A stretch of 64,000 bases of DNA, from positions 434,001 through 498,000 of the forward strand of contig NZ_CP058278.1 of the NCBI RefSeq assembly GCF_013389455.1. Direction: 5' to 3'. The notes under the pieces were generated by a model. The model did no database searches, was not told the DNA's origin, and saw only the letters and a program-made list of their open reading frames with translations. Every line of letters begins with the position of its first letter. Position 1 is the first letter of the stretch. The translations under genes were made by a program, and so were the position numbers. The stretch comes from Flavobacterium inviolabile. Lineage in GTDB: Bacteria; Bacteroidota; Bacteroidia; Flavobacteriales; Flavobacteriaceae. Positions 43,485 through 53,625 of the stretch are shown here, one piece after another.

Positions 43485-44549
43485 ATGAAAAGAAAGATTA
43501 TCACAGCAATCGTTTTATTGGGCTCACTGGGTCTGATAGGATATGTGTTAAGCAGTAATAAAGAGAAGAATGAAGAAAAAACGGCTGTAGTTGCGGAAAC
43601 TAACGCGACGGTAGTTGTCAAAATAGATACTGTAAGAACAGAACCGGTTTCGTTGGATTTTATAGCTAACGGAAACTTTTACCCTTCACAGGAATTAAAC
43701 TTTTCTGCTGAAAATTCAGGACGTGTCACCAAAGTTTTAGTAGACGAAGGCAGCGCGGTTCGAATCGGACAGACGTTAGCGGTTATCAAAGCAGACAAAA
43801 TGAATGTGGATCTTCAAAATGCTGAAGCATCCTACCAGAATGCAGTGACCGATGCGCAGCGTTTCGAAAGTGCTTTTAAAACCGGCGGGGTTACCAAACA
43901 GCAACTGGATCAGGCAAAATTAGCCCTGGCAAATGCCAAAGCACATTTGGCTCAGGCGCGCATTACTTTGGGCGATGCAACCATCAAATCCTCTATCAAC
44001 GGGATCGTTAACAAACGTCTTATCGAACCGGGATCTGTAGTTTCTCCGGGAACGGCATTGTTTGAATTAGTAAACGTATCCACGTTAAAATTAAAAGTAA
44101 CCGTAAGCGAGAACCAGATTGCCGGATTAAAAATCGGTACGCCGGTTAAAGTAAAAGCAAGCGTTTATCCGGATAAAGAATTTAACGGGAAAATTACGTT
44201 TATCGCTCCGAAAGCAGACAGCAGTCTGAATTTCCCTGTAGAAATCGAAATTACCAACAATGCCGGTAACGATTTAAAAGCAGGTATGTATGGAACGGCT
44301 CAATTTGCTCCGTCATCGGACAAAACACCTTTAATGATCGTTCCGAGAAATGCATTTGTAGGAAGTGTTAGCGCTAATGAAGTTTTTGTAATGGAGAACA
44401 ACGGTACTGCTAAAATGAAAAAAGTAACAGCGGGAAGAATCATTGGTGAAAAAGTAGAAATCCTGGGTGGTCTGAACAATGGTGATATTGTTATTACCAG
44501 TGGTCAGATTAACTTAACCGATGGTGCAAAAGTGACTGTTTTAAAATAG
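43485..44549 (+). CDS. RND efflux periplasmic adaptor (membrane fusion protein)
   Basis: A 354-residue adaptor with an N-terminal membrane anchor or signal (IITAIVLLGSLGLIGYVLSS), a lipoyl/biotinyl-like half-hairpin domain (GRVTKVLVDEGSAVRIGQTL), a coiled-coil hairpin (about 105-155) and beta-barrel and membrane-proximal domains. It links the RND pump with the TolC channel. The gene is 15 bases after tolC. Confidence 0.94.
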   Translation: MKRKIITAIVLLGSLGLIGYVLSSNKEKNEEKTAVVAETNATVVVKIDTVRTEPVSLDFIANGNFYPSQELNFSAENSGRVTKVLVDEGSAVRIGQTLAVIKADKMNVDLQNAEASYQNAVTDAQRFESAFKTGGVTKQQLDQAKLALANAKAHLAQARITLGDATIKSSINGIVNKRLIEPGSVVSPGTALFELVNVSTLKLKVTVSENQIAGLKIGTPVKVKASVYPDKEFNGKITFIAPKADSSLNFPVEIEITNNAGNDLKAGMYGTAQFAPSSDKTPLMIVPRNAFVGSVSANEVFVMENNGTAKMKKVTAGRIIGEKVEILGGLNNGDIVITSGQINLTDGAKVTVLK

Positions 44550-44600
44550 TTAGGACCTGATTGAAACAATCAACGTCAGAACTTAAAACTCAAAAAATAT

Positions 44601-47600
44601 ATGAAATTAGCAGAAATATCAATAAAACGCCCGTCACTAATTGTCGTTCTCTTTACGATTCTGACATTAGGAGGATTATTCAGCTACGGCCTTTTGGGTT
44701 ATGAATTAATCCCGAAATTTGAAAATAACGTAATCAGTATTTCTACCATATATCCCGGAGCTTCTCCTGGTGAGGTTGAAAATACCGTTACAAAGAAAAT
44801 AGAAGATGCGATTTCTTCATTGGAGAACATTAAAAAAATCGACTCCAAATCATACGAAAGCTTATCGGTTGTTGCCATTCAGTTAAACAACAATGCCAAT
44901 GTGGATTTTGCTTTAAATGATGCCCAACGTAAGATCAATGCCATTTTGAGTGATCTTCCGGACGATGTAAAACAGCCGTCATTAAGTAAATTCTCCCTGA
45001 GTGATTTACCGATCATGACTATCGCTGCCAATGCCAAAATGGATGAAGCACAGTTTTTTGACCTTATCGACAAAAAAATCAGCCCGATCCTTTCCCGTGT
45101 AAACGGTGTGGCACAGATTCGTCTGATTGGCGGACAGGAACGTGAAATTCAGGTAAACCTGGATGCCGATAAAATGAAAGGATACGGACTATCTGTTCCA
45201 CAGGTACAACAGGGAATCTTAACCTCAAATCTGGATTTCCCTACAGGAAGTATCCAGACGCGTGACCAGAAAGTATTAATCCGTTTAGCCGGAAAATACA
45301 AAAATGTTCAGGAGCTTCGAAACTTAATTGTATCGGACAAAAACGGAATACAGATTCGTCTGGATGATATTGCCGATGTTCAGGATGCCCAGAAAGATGT
45401 TGAAAAAATTGCCCGTGTTAACGAGAAAAACGCGATTATTCTTCAGGTTATCAAACAATCTGATGCGAATGCGGTTGATGTAAGTGAGCAGGTTCAGAAA
45501 TTATTAGGCCAATTAAAAGTTGACTATCAGGCACAGCAGTTAGAATTAAATATTGCCAACGACAGTTCCGTATTTACTTTGGAAGCTGCAGACTCGGTTA
45601 TCCACGATTTAATTTTGGCGGTAATCCTGGTTGCTCTGGTAATGTTATTCTTCCTGCACAGTATCCGTAACTCACTTATTGTAATGGTTTCCATTCCGGC
45701 CTCTTTGATCGCAACCTTTATCGGGTTTGTATTCCTGGATTATACCCTTAACTTAATGAGTTTATTAGGACTTTCATTAGTAGTTGGTATTCTTGTGGAT
45801 GATGCTATTGTGGTACTGGAGAATATTTACAGGCACATGGAGATGGGTAAAAACAGGGTACGCGCCGCTTATGATGCTACATCCGAAATTGGTGGAACCG
45901 TAGTATCGATTACATTGGTAATTGTGGTGGTGTTCTTACCGATTGCGATGAGTACCGGTTTGGTATCCAACATTATTACGCAATTCTGTGTTACCGTAAT
46001 TATCTCAACCTTATTATCATTACTGTCGTCCTTTACGATTGTTCCGTGGTTATCTTCCCGTTTTGGAAAACTGGAGCACATTGAAGGTAAAAACCTGTTT
46101 GGAAGAATCATTTTAGGATTTGAAAGCTTACTAACCCGTTTTACAAACTGGGTAAGTAATATCTTAACCTGGTGTTTAGGACATAAAAGAAGAACTTTAG
46201 CCGTTGTTTTGGTTTTATTTGTTTCCTCTTTATATATGGTTGCCGGTGGTTATGTGGGTGGAGAATTCTTCGCCAGATCGGATGCCGGAGAATTCTTAGT
46301 ACAAATCGAAATGCCGAAAGATGCTTCATTGGAACAAACGAACTTTATGACGCAAAAAGCGGAAGATTTCCTTAAAAAAGAAGAAGATGTTAAGAGTATG
46401 ATCACTACGGTAGGTCAAACCAGTGAAGGATTCGGAGGAACACAGGCTACGGCTTATAAATCTGAAATCCGTGTAAAAATGGTTGACCAGAAAGACCGTG
46501 AGGACGATTCTTATGTATATGCGGCCAAAACAAAACGTAAACTGCAAAAGGTATTGGTAGGCGCTAAAATCAAAACCGTAGGTATGAGTATCATGGGTAC
46601 GGCAGAAGAAGCACCTTTAGCTTTAGTGATTACCGGAACAACACTGGACAGTGCTATGGTTTTCGCAAAAGCGGCCGAGAAAGAATTGTACAAAATAAAA
46701 GGAGCTTCCGAGATTAAACTATCGGTAGAAACCGGAAACCCGGAAGTAAATGTTCAGGTAGACCGTGATAAAATGGCGGCATTAGGATTGACCTTACAAA
46801 CGGTTGGTATGACTATGCAAACAGCTTTCAGCGGAAATACCGACGGAAAATACCGTGCCGGAGAGTACGAATACGACATCAACATCCGATACAATGCTTT
46901 CAACAGAAAAAACATTGAAGATGTCAGCAACCTGAACTTTGTTAACGACAAAGGAGAACAAATCAAATTGTCACAATTTGCTACGGTAAAAGAAGGATCA
47001 GGACCAAGCCAGCTGGAGCGTCGTGACAAGAGTGCTTCCGTAACCGTTCAGGGACAAACAGTAGGTCGCCCTACGGGTACTGTTGCTGCAGAATGGCAGT
47101 CGGCTTTCGAAAAATTACACAAACCAACCGGTGTAAACTATGTTTGGGGTGGTGATATGGAAAACCAGACAGAAGGTTTCGGAACGTTAGGATTCGCCTT
47201 ATTGGCCGCTATCATTTTGGTTTACCTGGTAATGGTTGGTCTATATGACAGTTATGTTCACCCGTTTGTAGTATTGTTCTCGGTACCGTTATCCTTTATC
47301 GGAGCGTTATTAGCCTTAGGTTTAACAAACAACTCCTTAAATATCTTTACCATTTTGGGGATCATCATGCTAATCGGATTGGTATGTAAGAATGCGATCA
47401 TGCTTGTTGACTTTACGAATCAGCGTCGTGCTGCCGGGGAGTCCATTCACGATGCCCTAATTCAGGCAAACCACGCGCGTCTTCGTCCGATCCTGATGAC
47501 CACGATTGCGATGGTATTCGGTATGCTTCCTATCGCATTGGCTTCCGGAGCCGGAGCCGAATGGAAAAACGGATTGGCCTGGGTAATTATCGGAGGATTA

Positions 47601-47774
47601 ATCAGTTCCTTATTCCTTACTTTAGTAATCGTACCGGTTATCTATGATATCATGGAGATAATTATTCACAAATTCTCTAAAGGTAAAAGCACAAATTATG
47701 CCGAATTAATGGTAGAAGACTATGTCGCGAATGAAATTAGCGAAGATGGTTTTACGCCAACGCATAAAATGTAA
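44601..47774 (+). CDS. RND multidrug efflux transporter
   Basis: A 1057-residue AcrB/MexB-type inner-membrane pump, in full length. It has the typical first helix (IKRPSLIVVLFTILTLGGLF), porter domains between helices 1-2 and 7-8, and the proton-relay helix 4 with LVVGILVDDAIVVLENIYRH. The second half contains GIIMLIGLVCKNAIMLVDF (helix 10). It exports drugs or metabolites with proton influx. The substrate cannot be read from sequence; heavy-metal (CusA) methionine relays are not obvious. Confidence 0.95.
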   Translation: MKLAEISIKRPSLIVVLFTILTLGGLFSYGLLGYELIPKFENNVISISTIYPGASPGEVENTVTKKIEDAISSLENIKKIDSKSYESLSVVAIQLNNNANVDFALNDAQRKINAILSDLPDDVKQPSLSKFSLSDLPIMTIAANAKMDEAQFFDLIDKKISPILSRVNGVAQIRLIGGQEREIQVNLDADKMKGYGLSVPQVQQGILTSNLDFPTGSIQTRDQKVLIRLAGKYKNVQELRNLIVSDKNGIQIRLDDIADVQDAQKDVEKIARVNEKNAIILQVIKQSDANAVDVSEQVQKLLGQLKVDYQAQQLELNIANDSSVFTLEAADSVIHDLILAVILVALVMLFFLHSIRNSLIVMVSIPASLIATFIGFVFLDYTLNLMSLLGLSLVVGILVDDAIVVLENIYRHMEMGKNRVRAAYDATSEIGGTVVSITLVIVVVFLPIAMSTGLVSNIITQFCVTVIISTLLSLLSSFTIVPWLSSRFGKLEHIEGKNLFGRIILGFESLLTRFTNWVSNILTWCLGHKRRTLAVVLVLFVSSLYMVAGGYVGGEFFARSDAGEFLVQIEMPKDASLEQTNFMTQKAEDFLKKEEDVKSMITTVGQTSEGFGGTQATAYKSEIRVKMVDQKDREDDSYVYAAKTKRKLQKVLVGAKIKTVGMSIMGTAEEAPLALVITGTTLDSAMVFAKAAEKELYKIKGASEIKLSVETGNPEVNVQVDRDKMAALGLTLQTVGMTMQTAFSGNTDGKYRAGEYEYDINIRYNAFNRKNIEDVSNLNFVNDKGEQIKLSQFATVKEGSGPSQLERRDKSASVTVQGQTVGRPTGTVAAEWQSAFEKLHKPTGVNYVWGGDMENQTEGFGTLGFALLAAIILVYLVMVGLYDSYVHPFVVLFSVPLSFIGALLALGLTNNSLNIFTILGIIMLIGLVCKNAIMLVDFTNQRRAAGESIHDALIQANHARLRPILMTTIAMVFGMLPIALASGAGAEWKNGLAWVIIGGLISSLFLTLVIVPVIYDIMEIIIHKFSKGKSTNYAELMVEDYVANEISEDGFTPTHKM

Positions 47775-47804
47775 ACAAAAACAAACAAAACAATTTAAAC
47801 TAAG

Positions 47805-47836
47805 AATGGCTGTTATAAAATTTATAACAGCCATTC
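47805..47836 (+). terminator. hairpin after the efflux operon
   Basis: A 13-15-bp stem (aatggctgttata / tataacagccatt, 47805-47835) starts 30 bases after the transporter stop codon and is followed by a T-rich stretch. Confidence 0.7.
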
Positions 47837-47907
47837 CTCTTTTAAGAAGCTGGTCCTATTAAGACCGCGCGAACAGTATTAACTTTTTTTGAAAGTTCAA
47901 ACCATAA

Positions 47908-48255
47908 TTAATTCCTGTTTACCAAAGCTTCCTGTTTCCAGCTTTTCACATCGGCAATTCTGCTATTGGAATAATCCACTTCACTTAAAGTCGCTTTATT
48001 CCAGAAAAACCATTTTCCTGATTTTTTACCGTCAGCATATTCGCCTATTGATTGTTTCGATCCGTCTTCGTTAAAGGCAACCCATTTTCCGTGAGGCTTA
48101 GCATCTTTATAGAATCCCTCCTGCTTCAACTGGCCATTATCGTAATAGTATGTTGCTTTGACTAACCCTCCTACAATCTCATATTTTGGTTCTATATTTT
48201 GTGCAAACAACACTCCCGAAAACAATAATAATCCTGCAATTAAGTTCTTTTTCAT
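47908..48255 (-). CDS. exported MORN/YwqK-type repeat protein
   Basis: A 115-residue protein with a signal peptide (KKNLIAGLLLFSGVLFAQ) and three short repeats of the MORN/YwqK type: YYYDNGQLKQEGFYKDAKPH, GKWVAFNEDGSKQSIGEYADG and GKWFFWNKATLSEVDY. The ATG at 48255 starts the signal peptide; the longer frame to 48282 is not needed. Such repeats were once named antitoxin-like (YwqK), but here the protein is exported and no partner toxin is next to it. Function unknown. Confidence 0.85.
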   Translation of the reverse strand: MKKNLIAGLLLFSGVLFAQNIEPKYEIVGGLVKATYYYDNGQLKQEGFYKDAKPHGKWVAFNEDGSKQSIGEYADGKKSGKWFFWNKATLSEVDYSNSRIADVKSWKQEALVNRN

Positions 48256-48438
48256 AGCTTTAAAGTTTAAATAGGTTAACAATTATATATCAAATGTATA
48301 AATTAAATTTACAATTAGAAAACTTTTACTTAACAATTTAGTAACATTGGATAAAACTTAACATTGGAAAGCAGGCATTTATGACACACAGGGTCATTTT
48401 TTACAAAAGAATCCATACAAAACTTTAATCCTTTGACT

Positions 48439-48468
48439 TTAAACTTGAAACAAAAAACTTAAATTTGC
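48439..48468 (+). promoter_or_regulatory. promoter of aspS
   Basis: TTT at 48439-48441, 19 bases, then TAAATTTG at 48461-48468. The -7 box ends 17 bases before the ATG at 48486, which supports that start over the in-frame upstream codon at 48465. Confidence 0.6.
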
Positions 48469-48485
48469 GCTTAAATTTTAAAAAA

Positions 48486-50240
48486 ATGTATAGAAGTCAT
48501 AATTGTGGAGCATTACGAGCTTCCGATATCAGTAAAGAAGTTACTTTGGCCGGATGGGTTCAGAAAACACGTGATAAAGGATTCATGATCTGGGTTGATT
48601 TACGCGACCGTTATGGAATCACACAATTAATCTTTGATGCAAACAGAACAAATACCGATGTTTTTGAAAAAGCCAAGACATTGGGCCGTGAATTTGTCAT
48701 TCAGGTTAAAGGAACCGTTATTGAACGTGAATCCAAAAACGCTAACATTCCAACCGGAGACATCGAAATTTTAGTTTCCGAATTAAACATATTAAATGCG
48801 GCCATTACACCGCCGTTCACGATTGAAGATGAAACAGACGGTGGCGAAGATATCCGTATGAAATACCGTTATCTGGACATCCGCAGAAACCCGGTAAAAA
48901 ACAGTTTGCTATTCCGTCACAAAGTGGCACAGGAAGTTAGAAACTATCTTTCCGCACAGGATTTCTGCGAGGTAGAAACACCTTATTTAATAAAATCCAC
49001 TCCGGAAGGAGCCCGTGATTTTGTTGTACCTTCCCGTATGAACGAAGGACAATTCTATGCCCTGCCGCAATCGCCGCAAACATTCAAACAATTGCTGATG
49101 GTGGGTGGTATGGACAAATATTTCCAGATTGTGAAATGTTTCCGTGACGAAGATCTAAGAGCCGACAGACAGCCGGAGTTTACACAAATTGACTGCGAAA
49201 TGGCATTTGTGGAACAGGAAGACATCCTGGACACTTTTGAAGGATTGACCCGTCACTTACTAAAAGAGATCAAAGGAATTGAAGTAGACAAATTCCCGAG
49301 AATGACATACGATCATGCCATGAAAACCTATGGTAATGACAAACCGGATATCCGTTTCGGGATGGAATTCGGAGAATTAAATGCTGTAGCACAGCACAAA
49401 GAATTCGCGGTATTCAACAGTGCCGAGCTGGTTGTGGGTATTGCGGTTCCGGGCGGTGCTGCCTATACCCGAAAAGAAATTGACAATTTGATCGACTGGG
49501 TTAAGCGACCACAGATTGGTGCTTCCGGGATGGTTTATTGTAAATATGAAGCCGACGGCAGTTTCAAATCGTCTGTAGACAAGTTCTACGACCAGGAAGA
49601 CCTACAAAACTGGGCAAAAGCAACTCAGGCAAATCCGGGCGATTTGATCCTGGTTTTATCCGGTCCGGCAAACAAAACACGTTCCCAGTTAAGCGCTTTG
49701 CGTATGGAAGTGGCAATGCGTTTAGGACTCCGCAAACCGGAGGAATTTGCACCACTATGGGTAGTCGATTTCCCGCTATTGGAATGGGATGAAGAAAGCG
49801 AACGTTTCCACGCGATGCACCACCCGTTTACCTCTCCGAAACCGGAAGACATGCACTTGCTGGAAACCGATCCCGGAAAAGTAAGAGCCAATGCTTACGA
49901 CATGGTTTTAAACGGAAATGAAATTGGCGGCGGATCTATCCGTATCCACGACAAAGAAACACAACAGCTGATGTTTAAATATTTAGGTTTCAGCGAAGAA
50001 GAAGCCAAAGCACAATTCGGATTCCTGATGGATGCTTTCCAATACGGAGCGCCACCACACGGCGGACTGGCATTCGGACTGGACCGTTTGGTAGCCATTT
50101 TAGGCGGCCAGGAAACAATCCGCGATTTTATCGCCTTCCCGAAAAACAATTCCGGAAGAGACGTTATGATCGATGCTCCGGCTGTAATTGACGACAAGCA
50201 ACTGGAGGAATTATCCATTAGGGTTGCCCTTAAAAAATAG
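48486..50240 (+). CDS. aspS: aspartyl-tRNA synthetase
   Basis: A 584-residue class IIb synthetase. It has an N-terminal OB-fold (about 1-105, [20 protein letters not shown]), then the catalytic domain with motif 2 ([20 protein letters not shown]) and a bacterial GAD insertion (about 285-420), and motif 3 ([16 protein letters not shown]). It charges tRNA-Asp. The first in-frame ATG at 48465 lies within the promoter, so 48486 is the chosen start. Confidence 0.98.
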   Translation: MYRSHNCGALRASDISKEVTLAGWVQKTRDKGFMIWVDLRDRYGITQLIFDANRTNTDVFEKAKTLGREFVIQVKGTVIERESKNANIPTGDIEILVSELNILNAAITPPFTIEDETDGGEDIRMKYRYLDIRRNPVKNSLLFRHKVAQEVRNYLSAQDFCEVETPYLIKSTPEGARDFVVPSRMNEGQFYALPQSPQTFKQLLMVGGMDKYFQIVKCFRDEDLRADRQPEFTQIDCEMAFVEQEDILDTFEGLTRHLLKEIKGIEVDKFPRMTYDHAMKTYGNDKPDIRFGMEFGELNAVAQHKEFAVFNSAELVVGIAVPGGAAYTRKEIDNLIDWVKRPQIGASGMVYCKYEADGSFKSSVDKFYDQEDLQNWAKATQANPGDLILVLSGPANKTRSQLSALRMEVAMRLGLRKPEEFAPLWVVDFPLLEWDEESERFHAMHHPFTSPKPEDMHLLETDPGKVRANAYDMVLNGNEIGGGSIRIHDKETQQLMFKYLGFSEEEAKAQFGFLMDAFQYGAPPHGGLAFGLDRLVAILGGQETIRDFIAFPKNNSGRDVMIDAPAVIDDKQLEELSIRVALKK

Positions 50241-50242
50241 AT

Positions 50243-50271
50243 AAAAAAGCGGATTTCGGTCCGCTTTTTTT
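50243..50271 (+). terminator. terminator after aspS
   Basis: The stem aaaaaagcgga / tccgctttttt with a 6-nt loop runs into T residues, three bases after the stop codon. Confidence 0.85.
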
Positions 50272-50350
50272 AATGAATTAAAACAATCTTAACAGAAATT
50301 TAAACTTATCAAAAATTAAACATAATCACCTTATTTTTTTCACTAAAAAC

Positions 50351-50380
50351 TTGTTTGTGTTAAAAAAAAGTTTATCTTTG
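50351..50380 (+). promoter_or_regulatory. consensus promoter of the cold-shock gene
   Basis: TTG at 50351-50353, 19 bases, then TATCTTTG at 50373-50380, a full match to the Bacteroidetes consensus. A leader of about 25 nt precedes the ATG at 50412. Confidence 0.7.
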
Positions 50381-50411
50381 GTAATTATTAATTATTTTTT
50401 TTTATTACTCT

Positions 50412-50612
50412 ATGCGAACAGGCAAAGTAAAATTTTTTAATGAATCCAAAGGTTATGGATTTATTACTGACGAAGAAACAGGAAAGGACATTTTCGTTCA
50501 CGCTACTGGAATTAAAGTTGAAACTTTAAATGAAGGTGATAAAGTTTCTTACGAAGAAGAAGAAGGAAGAAAAGGTAAAGTAGCTGCTAAAGTAGTAGTT
50601 ATCGAAGACTAA
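50412..50612 (+). CDS. cold-shock domain protein
   Basis: A 66-residue single-domain nucleic-acid-binding protein of the CspA family with both RNA-binding motifs: KGYGFI (RNP1-like, residues 13-18) and DIFVHA (RNP2-like). It probably acts as an RNA chaperone. It has its own consensus promoter and terminator, pointing to a highly expressed monocistronic gene. Confidence 0.95.
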   Translation: MRTGKVKFFNESKGYGFITDEETGKDIFVHATGIKVETLNEGDKVSYEEEEGRKGKVAAKVVVIED

Positions 50613-50645
50613 TAAATATATTAATTTTTGGTTACCTAAATGACT

Positions 50646-50673
50646 AAACCGCTCTTCTCAGAGCGGTTTTTTT
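50646..50673 (+). terminator. terminator after the cold-shock gene
   Basis: The stem aaaccgctct / agagcggttt with a 4-nt loop and a T run, 33 bases after the stop codon. Confidence 0.88.
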
Positions 50674-50785
50674 ATACCTGCATTTTACACAAAAACTCTT
50701 TTATAAAATTTCATTATTTATATTTAGTCTAAATATATTTTGCGATTACAGCAGAAAACCACGCCAAAATCATTAAAAATTAAAG

Positions 50786-50815
50786 TTGCTTATCCCGCTA
50801 AGGAATGTATATTTG
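50786..50815 (+). promoter_or_regulatory. consensus promoter of the nuo operon
   Basis: TTG at 50786-50788, exactly 19 bases, then TATATTTG at 50808-50815. The box ends 30 bases before the nuoA ATG at 50846. No other comparable promoter is seen inside the 13-kb operon. Confidence 0.75.
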
Positions 50816-50845
50816 TGAATTATTTCCAGAATTAAGAGATTAATC

Positions 50846-51211
50846 ATGCAAACAAACCAAATTGATTACATTCCAATAGTGATGCAATCACTTTTAGCTA
50901 TCGGATTTGTGGTAACTACCATCATAATTTCAGGCTATTTAGGACCTAAAAGGCACTCGAAAAACAAGGATAAAAATTTCGAATGCGGTATCGAATCTGT
51001 CGGTAATGCCCGTATTCCTTTCTCAGTTAAATACTTTTTAGTCGCTATATTATTTGTTCTTTTCGATGTTGAAGTGATATTTATGTATCCTTGGGCCGTT
51101 AACTTTAGAGCTATGGGCTTAGAAGGATTCTTAAAAATGGGGATCTTTATGACGCTTCTTGTAGTGGGCTTTTTTTATGTCCTCAAGAAGAAAGGATTGG
51201 AATGGGAATAA
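50846..51211 (+). CDS. nuoA: NADH-quinone oxidoreductase subunit A
   Basis: A 121-residue membrane subunit with three helices and the conserved loop KNFECGIESVGNARIPFSVKYF, followed by FDVEVIFMYPWAV. It lies at the quinone-access side of complex I. First gene of the operon. Confidence 0.96.
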   Translation: MQTNQIDYIPIVMQSLLAIGFVVTTIIISGYLGPKRHSKNKDKNFECGIESVGNARIPFSVKYFLVAILFVLFDVEVIFMYPWAVNFRAMGLEGFLKMGIFMTLLVVGFFYVLKKKGLEWE

Positions 51212-51276
51212 GAATTTGATTGTAGACGGTTTTCTGGACTTTTGAAACCCGTTGAAAATCCAAAAAAATAATAACG

Positions 51277-51828
51277 ATGAGTGATACTTCTAAATATAAC
51301 ATGGTAGACGCTCCGGAAGGATTTGCCGGAGAAGGATTTTTTGCTACCAAATTAGATTCTGTTGTAGGATTAGCCAGAGCCAATTCTTTATGGCCTTTAC
51401 CGTTTGCAACATCATGCTGCGGTATTGAATTCATGGCAACCATGGCTGCCCATTATGATGTGGCACGTTTCGGATCGGAACGTATGAGTTTCTCACCAAG
51501 ACAGGCAGACATGCTGCTGGTTATGGGAACCATAGCTAAAAAAATGGCTCCGATTTTACGCCAGGTTTACGAACAAATGTCAGAACCGAAATGGGTTATC
51601 GCTGTTGGAGCCTGCGCTTCTTCCGGTGGTGTTTTTGATACCTATTCCGTACTTCAGGGTATTGACAAGGTAATTCCTGTGGATGTGTACGTTCCGGGAT
51701 GCCCGCCAAGACCGGAGCAAATTCTGGACGGTATCATGCGCTTACAGGAAATTGTAAAAAGCGAATCCGTTAGAAGAAGAGGATCAGACGAATACAAAGA
51801 CTTATTAGGTTCTTATAACATCAAATAA
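51277..51828 (+). CDS. nuoB: NADH-quinone oxidoreductase subunit B
   Basis: A 183-residue peripheral subunit that carries the N2 4Fe-4S cluster close to the quinone site. The cluster ligands are visible in [14 protein letters not shown] (tandem Cys), VGACASSGG and [11 protein letters not shown] short gap of 1 base separates it from nuoC. Confidence 0.97.
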   Translation: MSDTSKYNMVDAPEGFAGEGFFATKLDSVVGLARANSLWPLPFATSCCGIEFMATMAAHYDVARFGSERMSFSPRQADMLLVMGTIAKKMAPILRQVYEQMSEPKWVIAVGACASSGGVFDTYSVLQGIDKVIPVDVYVPGCPPRPEQILDGIMRLQEIVKSESVRRRGSDEYKDLLGSYNIK

Positions 51829-51829
51829 A

Positions 51830-52351
51830 ATGGCTTTAGAAACCTCAGTAATACAAAACAAATTGATTGAAAATTTCGGATTAAAAGTAACCGATTTCTT
51901 TCAACAACATGATATTTTCACATTTGAAGTAGCATCAGACTCTATCATAGAAGTTATGAAATTTCTAAGAGATGATGCTACTTTACGTTTTAATTTCCTA
52001 ACCGATTTGTGCGGCATCCATTATCCGGATTATGACAAAGACCGTCAGTTTGCCGTGGTATACCACATGCACAACTGGGTGGACAATGTTCGCATCCGCA
52101 TCAAATGCTATCTGAATGGCGACCAGCCGGAAATCGATACAGTAACCGGGCTTTTCCTAAGCTCGAACTGGCAGGAAAGAGAAACCTATGATTTTTACGG
52201 AATCATATTTAAAGGACACCCGCAATTAAAGCGTATTCTAAACATGGATGAAATGGAATCTTTTCCTTTGCGTAAAGAATTCCCAATGGAAGACGGCGGA
52301 AGAACCGATAAAGACGACCGATTTTTCGGTAGAACAACCCAAAATTGCTAA
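51830..52351 (+). CDS. nuoC: NADH-quinone oxidoreductase subunit C
   Basis: A 173-residue peripheral subunit (30-kDa type) with the family signature WQERETYDFYGIIFKGHPQL and RRILNMDE-like block near the end. It is a separate gene here, not fused with nuoD as in E. coli. Confidence 0.95.
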   Translation: MALETSVIQNKLIENFGLKVTDFFQQHDIFTFEVASDSIIEVMKFLRDDATLRFNFLTDLCGIHYPDYDKDRQFAVVYHMHNWVDNVRIRIKCYLNGDQPEIDTVTGLFLSSNWQERETYDFYGIIFKGHPQLKRILNMDEMESFPLRKEFPMEDGGRTDKDDRFFGRTTQNC

Positions 52352-52384
52352 TAGTAACCTGAAAAAAATATTTTTACAACTAAA

Positions 52385-53620
52385 ATGTCAGATCTATTAT
52401 TACCACCAGAGCATCGATATGCGAAAGTTATTGAGAGCAGAAGAAATGAAGACGGAAGTGAGCTTTCGATACTGAACTTAGGTCCTACGCACCCTGCTAC
52501 CCACGGAATCTTCCAGAACATCCTTTTAATGGACGGGGAACGCATTCTTGATGGTGAAGGTACCGTTGGATACATCCATCGTGCTTTTGAGAAAATTGCC
52601 GAAAACAGACCTTTTTACCAGATTACGGTTTTAACCGACCGTATGAACTATTGCTCCGCTCCTATTAATAATATGGGATGGTGGATGACTTTAGAAAAAG
52701 CACTTGGAATTGAAGTGCCGAAAAGAGTACAATACCTTCGTGTAATCATCATGGAATTAGCCCGTATTGCCGATCACATTATCTGTAGTTCGGTTATGGG
52801 AGTAGATACAGGAGCCTTAACCGGATTCTTATATGTATTCCAGTTCCGCGAAAAAATATATGAAATCTACGAAGAAATCTGCGGTGCCCGTTTGACCACA
52901 AACATGGGAAGAATCGGAGGTTTTGAAAGAGAATGGAGTCCGGCAGCTTTTAAAAAGATCAACGACTTTTTAGAAGAATTCCCGCCAATATGGACAGAAT
53001 TTGAAAACCTGTTAACCCGAAACCGGATCTTTATGGACCGTACTATCGGAGTAGGAGCCATTACTGCAGAAAAAGCAATCAGCTACGGATTTACAGGTCC
53101 GAACCTGCGTGCTGCCGGTGTGGATTATGACGTTCGTGTAATGCAGCCATACAGCTCGTATGAAGATTTCGAATTCAACATTCCCGTAGGAAAACACGGA
53201 GATACTTATGACCGTTTCTGCGTTCGTAATGCAGAAGTCTGGGAAAGTTTGAGTATCATCCGCCAGGCATTGGCAAAATTACCGGAAGGACCATACCATG
53301 CAAATGTACCGGATTATTACCTGCCGCCAAAAGATGAAGTGTACCACAATATGGAAGCTTTAATCTACCACTTTAAAATCGTAATGGGAGAAGTTCCTGT
53401 GCCGTTAACGGAAGTATACCATCCTGTTGAAGGAGGAAACGGAGAAGTTGGTTTCTATTTGATTACCGACGGAAGCAGAACCCCTTATCGTTTACATTTC
53501 AGAAGACCATGCTTTATATATTATCAGGCTTATAACGATATGGTTAGAGGACAAATGCTTTCCGATGCGATTGCAACTTTGTCAAGTCTTAACGTAATTG
53601 CCGGTGAATTAGACGCATAA
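52385..53620 (+). CDS. nuoD: NADH-quinone oxidoreductase subunit D
   Basis: A 411-residue 49-kDa-type subunit lining the quinone-binding cavity. It carries LNLGPTHPATHGIFQ (with the quinone-site His), HRAFEKIAENRPFYQ, and the C-terminal RLHFRRPCFIYYQ block. The stop codon overlaps the preceding ATG of nuoE by one base. Confidence 0.97.
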   Translation: MSDLLLPPEHRYAKVIESRRNEDGSELSILNLGPTHPATHGIFQNILLMDGERILDGEGTVGYIHRAFEKIAENRPFYQITVLTDRMNYCSAPINNMGWWMTLEKALGIEVPKRVQYLRVIIMELARIADHIICSSVMGVDTGALTGFLYVFQFREKIYEIYEEICGARLTTNMGRIGGFEREWSPAAFKKINDFLEEFPPIWTEFENLLTRNRIFMDRTIGVGAITAEKAISYGFTGPNLRAAGVDYDVRVMQPYSSYEDFEFNIPVGKHGDTYDRFCVRNAEVWESLSIIRQALAKLPEGPYHANVPDYYLPPKDEVYHNMEALIYHFKIVMGEVPVPLTEVYHPVEGGNGEVGFYLITDGSRTPYRLHFRRPCFIYYQAYNDMVRGQMLSDAIATLSSLNVIAGELDA

Positions 53621-53625
53621 TGATT

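Noticed and set aside
47908..48255. YwqK antitoxin of a toxin-antitoxin pair
   Set aside because: The protein is exported and no toxin-like gene lies next to it.
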